From positions 1 through 51,018 of the forward strand of contig CANQXA010000011.1 of assembly GCA_947627765.1 (NCBI GenBank): a stretch of DNA of 51,018 nucleotides, given 5' to 3'. The notes beneath the pieces are model-generated. The model saw only the letters and a list, made by a program, of their open reading frames with translations, was not told where the DNA came from and ran no database searches. The translations under genes were made by a program, and so were the position numbers. Positions within the stretch are counted from its first letter, which is position 1. Every line of letters begins with the position of its first letter. This stretch comes from an uncultured Clostridia bacterium. Its GTDB lineage: Bacteria; Bacillota; Clostridia; Christensenellales; Borkfalkiaceae. This document shows, piece by piece, positions 25,518 through 33,935 of the stretch.

Positions 25518-26845
25518 TTGACCTCGCCGTTCTCTTCCGTTGCGGAGCTTGCTTCTTTCTCTTTGGAAGCCTTCTCTTTCTTGGAGAAAATCCCTTTGAT
25601 TTTTGCGAATTTGCCCTTGGGCGCGGCGGGACGTTCCTTCGCCTTATCGTCCGCTTCGCGGGGGAAATTCCCCGTGAGAGCGGCGGTGTACGCCTGCCCT
25701 TCCTCCTCCATCGCCTTGATCATCGCCTCGTGTGCGGCGGTCTGCCCGCCGAAGTAGACGCGTTGCTCCGTTTCGCGGTTGAAGAGGAATACCTTATGCT
25801 CTTTCAGATCGAACTTGACGGCGTCGCCCGTGATGTTCCCCATCTCTTCCGCCGAAATGATCGAACGGACGACGGGATTGATGGAATTTTCGCTGGTGGA
25901 GACGACCGAGATGTCTCTTCCCATTACGTCTACGCCCGAGACTTTGCAGGTCAGCTTGCCCTCGCGGGAGAGGATAAAGCCCTCGGGACGGATCCCGACG
26001 TAAACTTCCTGATCCTCCACGCCCGCGGCATCGAGCACGGCCTCTTCGCCGATGTAGAGAACGCCGTCCTGAACTTTCCCGCGGAACATATTGATGGGCG
26101 GGGCGCCGAGGAATTTGGCGACAAAGAGATTGGCGGGATCGTCGTACACCCATTGGGGCTTGCCCGTCTGCATGACGACGCCGAGCTTCATCACGACGAT
26201 GAAATCGGAGATGGACATCGCCTCTTCTTGGTCGTGCGTGACGAAAATGGTGGTGATCTGCGTATCCCGCTGGATCCTTCTGATCTCCTCGCGCGTTTGG
26301 AGACGGAGGCGTGCGTCCAAATTAGAAAGAGGCTCGTCCAAGAGGAGCACGCGCGGCATTTTGACCAATGCACGGGCGATTGCTACGCGCTGTTGCTGTC
26401 CGCCCGAGAGCTCGGACGGTTTGCGGTTCATGTACTCGTCGATTTGGACAAGCCTTGCGACTTCGTTCGCGCGTTTCAGCATTTCCTCCTTGGAGAGCCT
26501 GTTTTCACCTTTCAGATTCTGCAAAGGAAATAGGATATTCTGTTGTACGGTCATGTGCGGGTAGAGCGCGTAGTTTTGGAAAACCAAACCGATCCCGCGG
26601 TTTTCGGGGGCGAGTTTTGTTACGTCGTCGTCGCCGAAAAAGATCTTTCCGCTCGTGGGCGCCTGAAGCCCGCTGATCATGAAGAGCGTAGTACTCTTGC
26701 CGCAACCGGACGGACCCAAGAGACCGATCAGCTTGCCGTCGGGGATCTCGAGATTGAAATCGTTGACGGCAACGACTTCGTTGCTCTTATCCTTCTTGTT
26801 ACGGCTCGGAAAGATTTTTGTGAGGTGTTGGAGTACGACTTTCAT
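25514..26845 (-). CDS. ABC importer ATP-binding protein, MsmK/UgpC/MalK type, with C-terminal extension
   Basis: Energises the importer. Walker A GPSGCGKST (about residue 43), Q-loop, [15 protein letters not shown] signature, LLLDEPLSNLDA Walker B and switch His. A TOBE/OB regulatory domain (about 240-370, with VYVGIRPEGF) follows, as in MalK. At 443 residues it is about 70 longer than the family norm: the tail after residue 370 is Lys/Glu/Ala-rich (KGKFAKIKGIFSKKEKASK) and probably disordered or membrane-associating. MsmK-type ATPases can serve several importers, so it may not be exclusive to this one. Start ATG follows GGGAG. Confidence 0.92.
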   Translation of the reverse strand: MKVVLQHLTKIFPSRNKKDKSNEVVAVNDFNLEIPDGKLIGLLGPSGCGKSTTLFMISGLQAPTSGKIFFGDDDVTKLAPENRGIGLVFQNYALYPHMTVQQNILFPLQNLKGENRLSKEEMLKRANEVARLVQIDEYMNRKPSELSGGQQQRVAIARALVKMPRVLLLDEPLSNLDARLRLQTREEIRRIQRDTQITTIFVTHDQEEAMSISDFIVVMKLGVVMQTGKPQWVYDDPANLFVAKFLGAPPINMFRGKVQDGVLYIGEEAVLDAAGVEDQEVYVGIRPEGFILSREGKLTCKVSGVDVMGRDISVVSTSENSINPVVRSIISAEEMGNITGDAVKFDLKEHKVFLFNRETEQRVYFGGQTAAHEAMIKAMEEEGQAYTAALTGNFPREADDKAKERPAAPKGKFAKIKGIFSKKEKASKEKEASSATEENGEVK

Positions 26846-26915
26846 ACTTCTCCCTTTTTCTGTTGTATTTTCGGGTACAAAGAGCGCAAAACGGCGAAAC
26901 CGGCGGCCCCATGTC

Positions 26916-27788
26916 CTATGATTGACTTTCCCACGGTTCCTTTTCGGCTTCGGCTTTTTCCCGATAGTACTCTTGCTTCTTCTCGTTGAGCTCTTCCGCC
27001 GAACGGTAGATCACTTGCAACTTGGCGTCCGCCGCGACCGTCCCCGCGAGGATGTCGTGGATGGGCGTTCTGTTCTTCGTCGCAAAGAAGAGAATGACGT
27101 TCAGAAGCAGGATCGCCGCGAACAGGATGATCGCGAGCAACCCGAGCCCGCCGAACAGGAACAAAAAGACGAGCAGTACGGGGAACATCGTCTCGATGGC
27201 GAACTTCCCGAGCAGGGTGCGCGCAAAGAGCGCGAGCGTCGTCACCTTGACGCAGTCCGAACGGACAAGACAGATCCCGAAGACTTTCTTTCCCACCGTC
27301 TGCCCGTTCTTGAATATGATCGGAAGGATAAATTCGAGAATCAGATAGCCGAACAGGATGCTCAGCGAGACCATCATGAACAGCTTGGTATAAACCAATT
27401 TATATTGCGCGTTGACCTTATCCGCAGGCGGAAGGGCGAGATATGCGTCGTAGGCTTCCTTGACGGCTTCGTCCTTTCCCTCCGATCCGGTGAGATCTTC
27501 GACGACGTCCTCGAGCTCGGCGGGTTCACCGTCCTTCGTGATGACGATGCTCCCGTCCTCTTTCTCTTCATAGACGTATCCGTAATGCGCGGCGACCGAG
27601 GGAATGTACTCGTCGCGGAAATCTTCCCACTGCCCGTAGTATTCCGTGGCGAGCTTTTCCGAGCCCTTATAATCGCAGATGAGCGAGATCACAAACAGAA
27701 AACCCGTCGTGAGCACCGCAAGCAGGATCGCGTCGAGCAACCAAGCGGACGCGCGCTTCACGATCCCGATTCTCTTCAGTTCAAACAT
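26916..27788 (-). CDS. RDD family membrane protein
   Basis: Integral membrane protein, 290 residues from the ATG that has GGGAG seven bases upstream (a longer frame would start before the promoter-proximal region). RDD hallmarks: Arg and Asp in RASAWLLDAILL (helix 1), and the terminal HDILAGT motif. A soluble insert of about 110 acidic residues (EEKEDGSIVITKDGEP...) separates helix 1 from helix 2, larger than in most RDD proteins. C-terminal coiled-coil-like charged tail. RDD proteins are linked to ion or osmolyte transport, mostly uncharacterised. It could be the first gene of the importer operon, since only 70 bases separate it from the ATPase gene and no terminator is visible. Confidence 0.82.
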   Translation of the reverse strand: MFELKRIGIVKRASAWLLDAILLAVLTTGFLFVISLICDYKGSEKLATEYYGQWEDFRDEYIPSVAAHYGYVYEEKEDGSIVITKDGEPAELEDVVEDLTGSEGKDEAVKEAYDAYLALPPADKVNAQYKLVYTKLFMMVSLSILFGYLILEFILPIIFKNGQTVGKKVFGICLVRSDCVKVTTLALFARTLLGKFAIETMFPVLLVFLFLFGGLGLLAIILFAAILLLNVILFFATKNRTPIHDILAGTVAADAKLQVIYRSAEELNEKKQEYYREKAEAEKEPWESQS

Positions 27789-27847
27789 CGCGTCACTCCC
27801 GTCGTCTGCCGTCCGCCAAAAGCGGCCCACTTTCGGATCCGATTCTT

Positions 27848-27876
27848 ATTATAGCAAAGTCCGCGGAAGAAAGCAA
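27848..27876 (-). promoter_or_regulatory. Promoter upstream of the RDD gene and importer operon
   Basis: On the minus strand TTGCTT, 17 bases, TATAAT, about 60 bases before the RDD ATG. Confidence 0.7.
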
Positions 27877-27898
27877 CGCTCTGAGGCGAAATTATTTT

Positions 27899-27928
27899 GC
27901 AAAGTGAGAAAAATTTTTTTCACTTTGC
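27899..27928. terminator. A/T-rich palindrome after the nine-gene deo operon
   Basis: GCAAAGTGAGAAAAATT and its near-complement, one mismatch, about 75 bases past the last gene of the operon. Stable enough to end transcription on the minus strand, but the trailing sequence is A-rich rather than T-rich, so it is a tentative terminator separating the deo operon from the RDD promoter. Confidence 0.4.
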
Positions 27929-28001
27929 CCGACGGACGCCCCTTATTTTGTTACAAAAAGAAACAAATCTGCCCGCGATTTACTAAGTACTTTCGAATAG
28001 T

Positions 28002-28583
28002 TCAAGGTGTAAACCGATATTCATAGACGACCGAACAGCCGCCGGTAGAATAGGTGACTTCGATACTGCTGAAAAGTTCGAGAAAAACGGCGGTGATCTT
28101 CATATTGCCGCCCTCGACGGGCGCGCCGAAGAAACCCTCCGCGTCCTTGACGTCCGCTTTCAAATAGATCCCCGTAAGATCGGCGTTTTCGAAATATTTT
28201 GCCCGGAAGGTCAGCCCGCGCTCCGCCACAGCCGCCGAGATCCCGACGTCGTCTCCCTCGACGGATACGACCGCGCCGCTTTGGATCACCGCTTTGCCTT
28301 CGTAGGTCACGACGGGATCAGAAGCCGTCTCCGATCCGAGCCCGGGCTCGGCAAAGCGCTGTACGGTGTAGCTCACTTCGGTCTTCCCGCCGGGATATGT
28401 GATGCGGTACTCGTCCGTCAGAATGAGACCGCCGCCGAAATCGGAGGTGACGGTGAGGGCGATCTCCGAATAATCCGCGCGGAGCATTTCGTTGAGGAAC
28501 TCGTACCCGTCCGTCTCGGGAGCGCCGCATCCCGCAAGACAGCACGCCGCGGCGACCGCAACTCCCAATAAGATCTTCTTCAT
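28002..28583 (-). CDS. Small predicted lipoprotein at the end of the deo operon (193 aa)
   Basis: Lipid-anchored protein: MKKILLGVAV, hydrophobic core, lipobox LAGC with Cys19. The mature domain is beta-rich with no catalytic motif (YSEIALTVTSDFGGGL, VVSVEGDDVGIS). Its ATG overlaps the stop of the EndA nuclease gene in ATGA, so it is translationally coupled to the nuclease and likely works with it at the cell surface, perhaps as scaffold or inhibitor; that is inference. A GGGGAGG site precedes the start. Confidence 0.75.
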   Translation of the reverse strand: MKKILLGVAVAAACCLAGCGAPETDGYEFLNEMLRADYSEIALTVTSDFGGGLILTDEYRITYPGGKTEVSYTVQRFAEPGLGSETASDPVVTYEGKAVIQSGAVVSVEGDDVGISAAVAERGLTFRAKYFENADLTGIYLKADVKDAEGFFGAPVEGGNMKITAVFLELFSSIEVTYSTGGCSVVYEYRFTP

Positions 28584-29746
28584 TCCTGCCTCCCCGAAGG
28601 CGCTTGGCCGCCGCCCAATACTACGCCCGCCCCGCCGAGAGCGGCACGGTCCGCGGCGTCCGCCGCAAGGTTGTAAGAATGCACCGCCGCGTTGTACGCT
28701 TCGATGGCCTCTTCGAGGCGTGCGATCAGCGACGCCGCACTCGTTTTTTGCTCTTCGTTTAAGACATGGTATGCCCGTATCGCGCGATTGAGCGATGAAA
28801 GGCGCTGTGAGAGAGAACCTTCCGTCACGATTTCGGAGACTGCCGTACGGAAGGCGGAGACTTCGGCGTCCTCCTCTCCGCCGCCCCCTTCTCCCCAAAT
28901 CGCCTCCGCATATTCGGGGTGATCGACAAAGGGATTGCGGTTGCCCTGAATGTCTTCCGCCGCCTCGTTGCGCGCCTGTTCGAGGGCGTCTACTTCGTCG
29001 AGCGAATTCCACGAAAGAAGGATCGCGAGCGCGGACTCTTCGGTCTTCGCCGCGACGACGTCGGTAAAATGCAGGGTGCCGAAATAGTTGCGGGAGCCCT
29101 GCCCGTCGGTGGAACCGTACACATTCGCAAAGGTGTTGTAGTGGGTATAGACATAGAGGACGATCCGCGCGACGTCTCCCTTCACGCTGTCGATCGGCTC
29201 GTAGGTATCGCCGCCGAAATGTCCGCCGAGCGCGACGCGCGCACCCTGTTTATCCTTGGTCCACGCCTCCGACCCGCCTTCGACTTCCCCGTACTTCATG
29301 TTCTGGCGGGTGCTGTTGATACTGCTCTCCGTGGGACGGATATGCAAGAGGTCGCTTCCGCCGCCGCTTTCCCCCCACAGACCGTTGGAGAGACTTTGGC
29401 ACCAAACGTGCTCGCGGTTCCAAGTGCCTCTTATCCCCTTCTCCCAAACGGAAGAGAGCTCCGCCTGCGTGTAAAATTCCGCAAGTTCGCCGTTGGGCCC
29501 GGGATCCGTCCGTCTGACATAATCGGGGTTTTTACAATCAGGATAGGTCGTATAGTGGGTATGCGTGACGGTGATGAGGTCGTGCAACTGCCCCAAGAGC
29601 TCGTTGCCGCCCTCCGCCGTAATCTCCGCATAGTAATCGTCTTCCGCGAACGCAGGAGAGGGCGCGCGCCCCACGGCGGCCGCGCAGAGGACCAGCAAGA
29701 GCGCACAGGCAAACGGGACCGTGCCCGCGGCGGCTTTCTTCTTCAT
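28580..29746 (-). CDS. Secreted endonuclease I (EndA/NucM family)
   Basis: Extracellular non-specific DNase/RNase of the His-Me-finger type. Signal peptide MKKKAAAGTVPF... with probable cleavage after AFA at residue 34; no lipobox or anchor, so it is released or held by other means. The catalytic motif is WNREHVWCQS (His113; most relatives have Pro where Cys stands). SDLLHIRPTESSINSTRQNMKYGEV completes the metal site. The nuclease domain covers about 40-260; the rest is a helical, Ala-rich tail with AYHVLNEEQKTSA resembling helical repeat modules. The ATG overlaps the thymidine kinase stop (ATGA). Its place inside a deoxynucleoside catabolic operon strongly suggests DNA is the intended substrate. 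Confidence 0.9.
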   Translation of the reverse strand: MKKKAAAGTVPFACALLLVLCAAAVGRAPSPAFAEDDYYAEITAEGGNELLGQLHDLITVTHTHYTTYPDCKNPDYVRRTDPGPNGELAEFYTQAELSSVWEKGIRGTWNREHVWCQSLSNGLWGESGGGSDLLHIRPTESSINSTRQNMKYGEVEGGSEAWTKDKQGARVALGGHFGGDTYEPIDSVKGDVARIVLYVYTHYNTFANVYGSTDGQGSRNYFGTLHFTDVVAAKTEESALAILLSWNSLDEVDALEQARNEAAEDIQGNRNPFVDHPEYAEAIWGEGGGGEEDAEVSAFRTAVSEIVTEGSLSQRLSSLNRAIRAYHVLNEEQKTSAASLIARLEEAIEAYNAAVHSYNLAADAADRAALGGAGVVLGGGQAPSGRQE

Positions 29747-30339
29747 ACCTTTCCCCCCTCTTCCGCTTGTTCTGCCCGCAGTCTCAGCCAACATCTCCTG
29801 CACATGGCGACGTAGCGGTCGTTGCCGCCGATACAAATTTGGGAGCCCTCGGTGACGATCTTCCCCCTGTCGTCGAGACGGGCGTTGACCGTCGCCTTCG
29901 CCCCGCAGGTGCAGACGGACTTGATCTCGCTGATGGACTCCGCGATCTCGAAGAGACGCTTGCTCCCGGGAAAGAGGTGGGTCGTAAAGTCGGTCGCGAG
30001 CCCGAAGCAGAGCACGGGAACGTTGCGGCGGATCACGATATCCGAGAGCTGATCCACCTGCGCGGGCGTGAGGAACTGGCATTCGTCCACGATGATGACG
30101 CTCCTGTCGGGATACCTCTCTGTATAGAGACGGTATAGATCTTCGTCCTGACCGACTGCGAGCGCGTCCTGCTGCAATCCGATGCGGGAACGGACGATGT
30201 CGGAGCCGTCCCTGTCGTCGATGGCGGGCTTCAAGAGGAGCACTTTCATGTTGCGCTCCTCATAGTTAAATTTTGTGATCAGCGCCTGCGCCGTCTTGGA
30301 AGAGCCCATCGCGCCGAATTTGAAGTATAATTTCGCCAT
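29743..30339 (-). CDS. tdk: Thymidine kinase (type II)
   Basis: Phosphorylates thymidine and deoxyuridine with ATP for salvage. 198 residues. P-loop GAMGSSKT (Ser replaces the usual Gly before Lys), Walker B-like VDECQFL, lasso region, and a zinc site from CTCG and CRRC. The first ATG in frame with the family N-terminus MAKLYFKFG was taken. It follows the phosphorylase gene by 52 bases and overlaps the EndA start. It would divert some thymidine from breakdown to DNA synthesis. Confidence 0.95.
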   Translation of the reverse strand: MAKLYFKFGAMGSSKTAQALITKFNYEERNMKVLLLKPAIDDRDGSDIVRSRIGLQQDALAVGQDEDLYRLYTERYPDRSVIIVDECQFLTPAQVDQLSDIVIRRNVPVLCFGLATDFTTHLFPGSKRLFEIAESISEIKSVCTCGAKATVNARLDDRGKIVTEGSQICIGGNDRYVAMCRRCWLRLRAEQAEEGGKV

Positions 30340-30391
30340 ATTTCTCTTTTGTCTGCCGCAAAAAGCGGCCATGCCGCGGCGTTACCGCCGC

Positions 30392-31693
30392 TCAGTCCAC
30401 CACGCCGTATACGAGGGGTTCTTCGGGAGGCGGCGTACTGCCGATCTCGGTCGCATCGCGCAACGTCTTTTCGGCTTCCGCGAAGGCGCCCTCGTTGTCC
30501 GAAAACAGCGTTGCGATCTCTTCGCCGATGTGCACATAGTCGCCCACCTTTTTCTTGAGGACGATCCCCGCGCTGTAATCGATCCCGTCTTCCGCCGTAT
30601 TCCTGCCCGCGCCCAAAGAAAGGCTTGCGAGCCCGTAGCGCTCGGCGTCCGCACTGCGAAGATAACCCTCCGAAACGCTCTTGACCGCACACCGAAAACG
30701 CGCCTTGGGGAAGGTCTCGGGGTCGGCAATGCGCATGGGATCGCCCCCCTGCGCCGCGACGGTCTCTTTGAGTTTCGCGAGCGCGCTTCCGTTTTCGATT
30801 GCCTTTTTTGCAAGCGCTTTGCCCTCATCGGGGGTGCCCATGTCCGCAAGGGAGAGCATATAACCTGCGAGAACGGTGCAGATCTCGGTCAGATCTTCCG
30901 GGCCTTCGCCCTGCAACGTACGGACCGCTTCGATCACCTCGAGCGAGTTGCCGATGGCGTTGCCGAGGGGACGGTCCATATTGGTGATCAGCGCGACCAT
31001 TTTCTTCCCCGCGCTTCTGCCGATGTCCACCATCAGCCGCGCGAGCTCTTTGCTCTTTTCGACGCTCTTCATAAATGAGCCGCTGCCCGTCTTGACGTCC
31101 AACACGATACAATCGTCGTCCGCGGCGAGCTTTTTACCCATGATGCTCGATGCGATGAGGGGCATACTGTCTACGGTCGCCGTGACGTCGCGCAGGGCGT
31201 AGAGCTTCTTGTCGGCAGGGGCGAACTGCGCCGACTGCCCGACGATCGCGAGCCCGACGCGGTTGACCTGCCCGATAAACTCCTCCTCCGAAAGCGTGGT
31301 GCGGAAGCCCTCGATGGATTCCAATTTATCGACCGTGCCGCCCGTGTGCCCGAGCCCGCGCCCGCTCATCTTGGCGACTTTTACGCCGTAGGACGCGACG
31401 ATGGGCGCGACGACGAGGCTGGTCTTATCCCCCACGCCGCCCGTGGAATGTTTATCGACGCGGACGCCGCGGATGGCGGAGAAATCCAACCTGTCCCCCG
31501 AATCGCGGACCGCAAACGTGAGATCGCAGGTCTCGCGCACCGACATCCCGCGATAATAGATCGCCATGAGGAGCGCAGAGATCTGATAATCGGGAATACT
31601 GCCGTCGGTGACCCCGCGGATGAAGAAATCGATCTCTTGGGTGGAGAGTTCGCCGCCGTCCCGCTTCTTTTTGATGATGTCGTACATTCTCAT
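30392..31693 (-). CDS. pdp: Pyrimidine-nucleoside (thymidine/uridine) phosphorylase
   Basis: Cleaves deoxyuridine, thymidine and uridine with phosphate to base plus (deoxy)ribose-1-phosphate. 433 residues, exactly the Bacillota type. Signature VDKHSTGGVGDKTSL (phosphate binding, about 80-94), SGRGLGHTGGTVDKLE, KTGSGSFMKS, and a C-terminal domain with GDYVHIGEEI. Located between the 5'-nucleotidase lipoprotein and tdk. It receives deoxyuridine made by the cytidine deaminase of the same operon. Some annotators would name it deoA. Confidence 0.95.
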   Translation of the reverse strand: MRMYDIIKKKRDGGELSTQEIDFFIRGVTDGSIPDYQISALLMAIYYRGMSVRETCDLTFAVRDSGDRLDFSAIRGVRVDKHSTGGVGDKTSLVVAPIVASYGVKVAKMSGRGLGHTGGTVDKLESIEGFRTTLSEEEFIGQVNRVGLAIVGQSAQFAPADKKLYALRDVTATVDSMPLIASSIMGKKLAADDDCIVLDVKTGSGSFMKSVEKSKELARLMVDIGRSAGKKMVALITNMDRPLGNAIGNSLEVIEAVRTLQGEGPEDLTEICTVLAGYMLSLADMGTPDEGKALAKKAIENGSALAKLKETVAAQGGDPMRIADPETFPKARFRCAVKSVSEGYLRSADAERYGLASLSLGAGRNTAEDGIDYSAGIVLKKKVGDYVHIGEEIATLFSDNEGAFAEAEKTLRDATEIGSTPPPEEPLVYGVVD

Positions 31694-31717
31694 GCCAAAT
31701 TCTCCTTTTGCGGACGG

Positions 31718-33523
31718 TTACGCCCAACCGCCCTGACGGATATGATCCGCAAGCAAGTCGCGGGCAAAGACGTCCGTAAGGCGCGCGACTTCTTGAAGAT
31801 GGGAACGGTTGTAACGGTAGAACGAGGTATAGGTATCGGTGACCACATAGTACTCGGCGGAATCCTGTACCTGCGACGCAGTGATCGACGGATGGTAGAC
31901 GTGATAACTCTCACTCGTGTTAGATAAGAAGATGGATTTGAGATACCTTCCGTTGACCTTGCACAGGACGATGGCGTTGTCGAAGGGCATGACGGAATAG
32001 AGCTGGGAATAGGTGACGTTGCCGCTGTAAATGTTATACGGGCTCCTCGCCTTCAAAAATCCGCCGCCCGCGACGATGGTGTACTCCGCCCCCCATTCCG
32101 CTTGGCCCCGCTCGAAGTAGAGCTGTGCCGTGGTGTCGCAGATCTCGGACGACCTCCGCGTCGCTCCGTTGGTGCCGAGCACCTTGGTGTAGGGATCTTC
32201 GGCGGGATCGGGGAAGTACTTCCCGTAGAGCTCCGCCGCGATGGGATCGTCTGCAAGCGAACTGCTCGCGTAAGTCGCAACCGAAAGAATGGCGGGCGAG
32301 ACGGTGTATTCCCCCGTCACGGTGTTGAAGGAGACCTGCGCGGAGCTCACGCCCTCGTTCTCCCCGCCGCCCTGCAAATGGTAGACGCCGAACTTATCTT
32401 TCACGATATAACGCTGGTGGGTGTGCCCTTCGAAGACGAGATCGACGTAGCCCGCCGCAGTGCGGTCGGAGAGCGCGGTATTGTAGTATTCGTAAGACGA
32501 ATTTCCGTCCTGCACCGTGAGCTTGCTGTCGGTGACCTCGGTGACGGAAGAGGAATATCCGCTTCCGCCGTCGTGGAGAGAGTAGACGATAAAATCGCAC
32601 CCCTCTTCGGTGCGCAGACGCCGCGCCTCGTTGCGGACGAGCGCCGTGAGGCTGTCCCCCGTCGCAAAGGAGAGCCCATCCTGAAATTCTCCCGAAATGG
32701 AGGAGAGACAGTCGCCGATGGCGCCGATCACGCCGACTTTTACGCCGCTCTGTTCGAGTTCGACGACGACGGAGGGCTGACAATAGGAGGGCCGCGTGCC
32801 GTTTACCGTCACGTTGATGGCGAGGAAGGGGAATTCCGCGATGGCGCTGTTGGCTTCGAGCGCCGCCGCACCCCAATCGTATTCGTGATTGCCGAGCGTC
32901 ATCGAGACGAACTGCGCCTCGTTCATCCACTCGGTCATGAGCCGACCCTTGGTGGAGGACGATTCCACCGTCCCCTGCCACATATCCCCCGAGGAGAGAA
33001 GGACCTCTTCGCGGACGGGATCGGCATAGAGATTCTTGACATAGGTCGTGAATTCGTCTACGCCGGGCTGGCTGCCGCTGTCCTTGAACTTGCCGTGCAA
33101 GTCGTTGACGGCATAGAAGGAGAGCTCCGCCATGACGCTGTCGCCGCAACGGTCGCAAAGCCCGTCCGAATCGAGGTCGGTATGGTCGTGCGGTTCGGGC
33201 GCCTCGCCGGAATAAGTCTTCGGCGCGGAATAGTCGCTATCTTGATAGCCTTCCTTCCCGCTCACGGCTTTTACGCAAATCGACTGCCCGAGCTCGAGCT
33301 GTGCCCTGCGCTCCGTCGTGAGCTGTTCCGCGCCGCTGTCTATGACATACATATAGTACAGCGCGCCGTCCACTTCGCTCCACACGGCGGCGCCGTCTCT
33401 GCCGATCTCGACGGCGGGCGTATCGAGTTTTTTCGGTTCCGATCCCGAACAGGCGCAAAACCCTGCTAAGACCAAAGTGATCGCAAGAAAGAGAGTCGAA
33501 ATTTTAAGCAATAATTTTTTCAT
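31718..33523 (-). CDS. Surface-anchored 5'-nucleotidase (UshA-type calcineurin-like phosphoesterase) lipoprotein
   Basis: Dephosphorylates nucleotides outside the membrane to give importable nucleosides. 601 residues. Lipobox FCAC (Cys25); a small fibronectin-like region (about 33-105); a HDHTDLDSDGLCDRCG metal-binding-like linker; then the metallophosphoesterase: VNDLHGK (D141, H143), SSGDMWQG, LGNHEYDWG, GHTHQ. The C-terminal 5'-nucleotidase domain (about 420-590, GGFLKARSPYNIYSGNVTYSQL and FDNAIVLC) follows. Placement within the deo operon fits its being the bridge between nuclease products and nucleoside catabolism. Confidence 0.92.
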   Translation of the reverse strand: MKKLLLKISTLFLAITLVLAGFCACSGSEPKKLDTPAVEIGRDGAAVWSEVDGALYYMYVIDSGAEQLTTERRAQLELGQSICVKAVSGKEGYQDSDYSAPKTYSGEAPEPHDHTDLDSDGLCDRCGDSVMAELSFYAVNDLHGKFKDSGSQPGVDEFTTYVKNLYADPVREEVLLSSGDMWQGTVESSSTKGRLMTEWMNEAQFVSMTLGNHEYDWGAAALEANSAIAEFPFLAINVTVNGTRPSYCQPSVVVELEQSGVKVGVIGAIGDCLSSISGEFQDGLSFATGDSLTALVRNEARRLRTEEGCDFIVYSLHDGGSGYSSSVTEVTDSKLTVQDGNSSYEYYNTALSDRTAAGYVDLVFEGHTHQRYIVKDKFGVYHLQGGGENEGVSSAQVSFNTVTGEYTVSPAILSVATYASSSLADDPIAAELYGKYFPDPAEDPYTKVLGTNGATRRSSEICDTTAQLYFERGQAEWGAEYTIVAGGGFLKARSPYNIYSGNVTYSQLYSVMPFDNAIVLCKVNGRYLKSIFLSNTSESYHVYHPSITASQVQDSAEYYVVTDTYTSFYRYNRSHLQEVARLTDVFARDLLADHIRQGGWA

Positions 33524-33533
33524 AAGTTTTGCA

Positions 33534-33935
33534 TCATAAATCTTTGGACGAGAAGGAAAACGGCAGGAGCGTGTCTAAGGTATACGCCTTGAAATCGTTT
33601 TCGTCTCCGAGGAGTACCTTAAATTTCGGGGGACAAAATTCCGCGATCACCTGTCTGCAAACGCCGCAGGGCGCGCAGAATTTCGCGGTCTCCCCCTCTT
33701 TCCCGCCCACGATGGCGAGCGCGGCAAACTCGCGCTCCCCCTCGCTGACGGCTTTGAAGAACGCCGTCCGTTCGGCGCAGACAGTCGCCGAAAACGCCGC
33801 GTTCTCGATGTTACAGCCTGTATAGACTTTTCCGCTTGCGGAAAGAAGGGCGGCGCCCACGCGGAAATGCGAATAGGGCGAATGGGAATTCTCCCGCGCG
33901 CGCTGTGCCGCCGCCATCAGAGACTTGTCATCCAT
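33534..33935 (-). CDS. cdd: Cytidine deaminase
   Basis: Deaminates cytidine and deoxycytidine to uridine and deoxyuridine. 133 residues, the small homotetrameric Bacillota type. Zinc ligands Cys53, Cys90 and Cys93 with proton shuttle Glu55 (TVCAERTAF and APCGVCRQV). CNIENAAFS substrate loop is conserved. The start overlaps the deoB stop by eight bases; 10 bases follow before the nucleotidase gene. Confidence 0.96.
   Translation of the reverse strand: MDDKSLMAAAQRARENSHSPYSHFRVGAALLSASGKVYTGCNIENAAFSATVCAERTAFFKAVSEGEREFAALAIVGGKEGETAKFCAPCGVCRQVIAEFCPPKFKVLLGDENDFKAYTLDTLLPFSFSSKDL

Noticed and set aside
26846-26915. Separate promoter for the ABC importer operon
   Set aside because: Only a poor TTGCGC, 16 bases, TACAAC match is present; transcription from the RDD promoter is equally likely.
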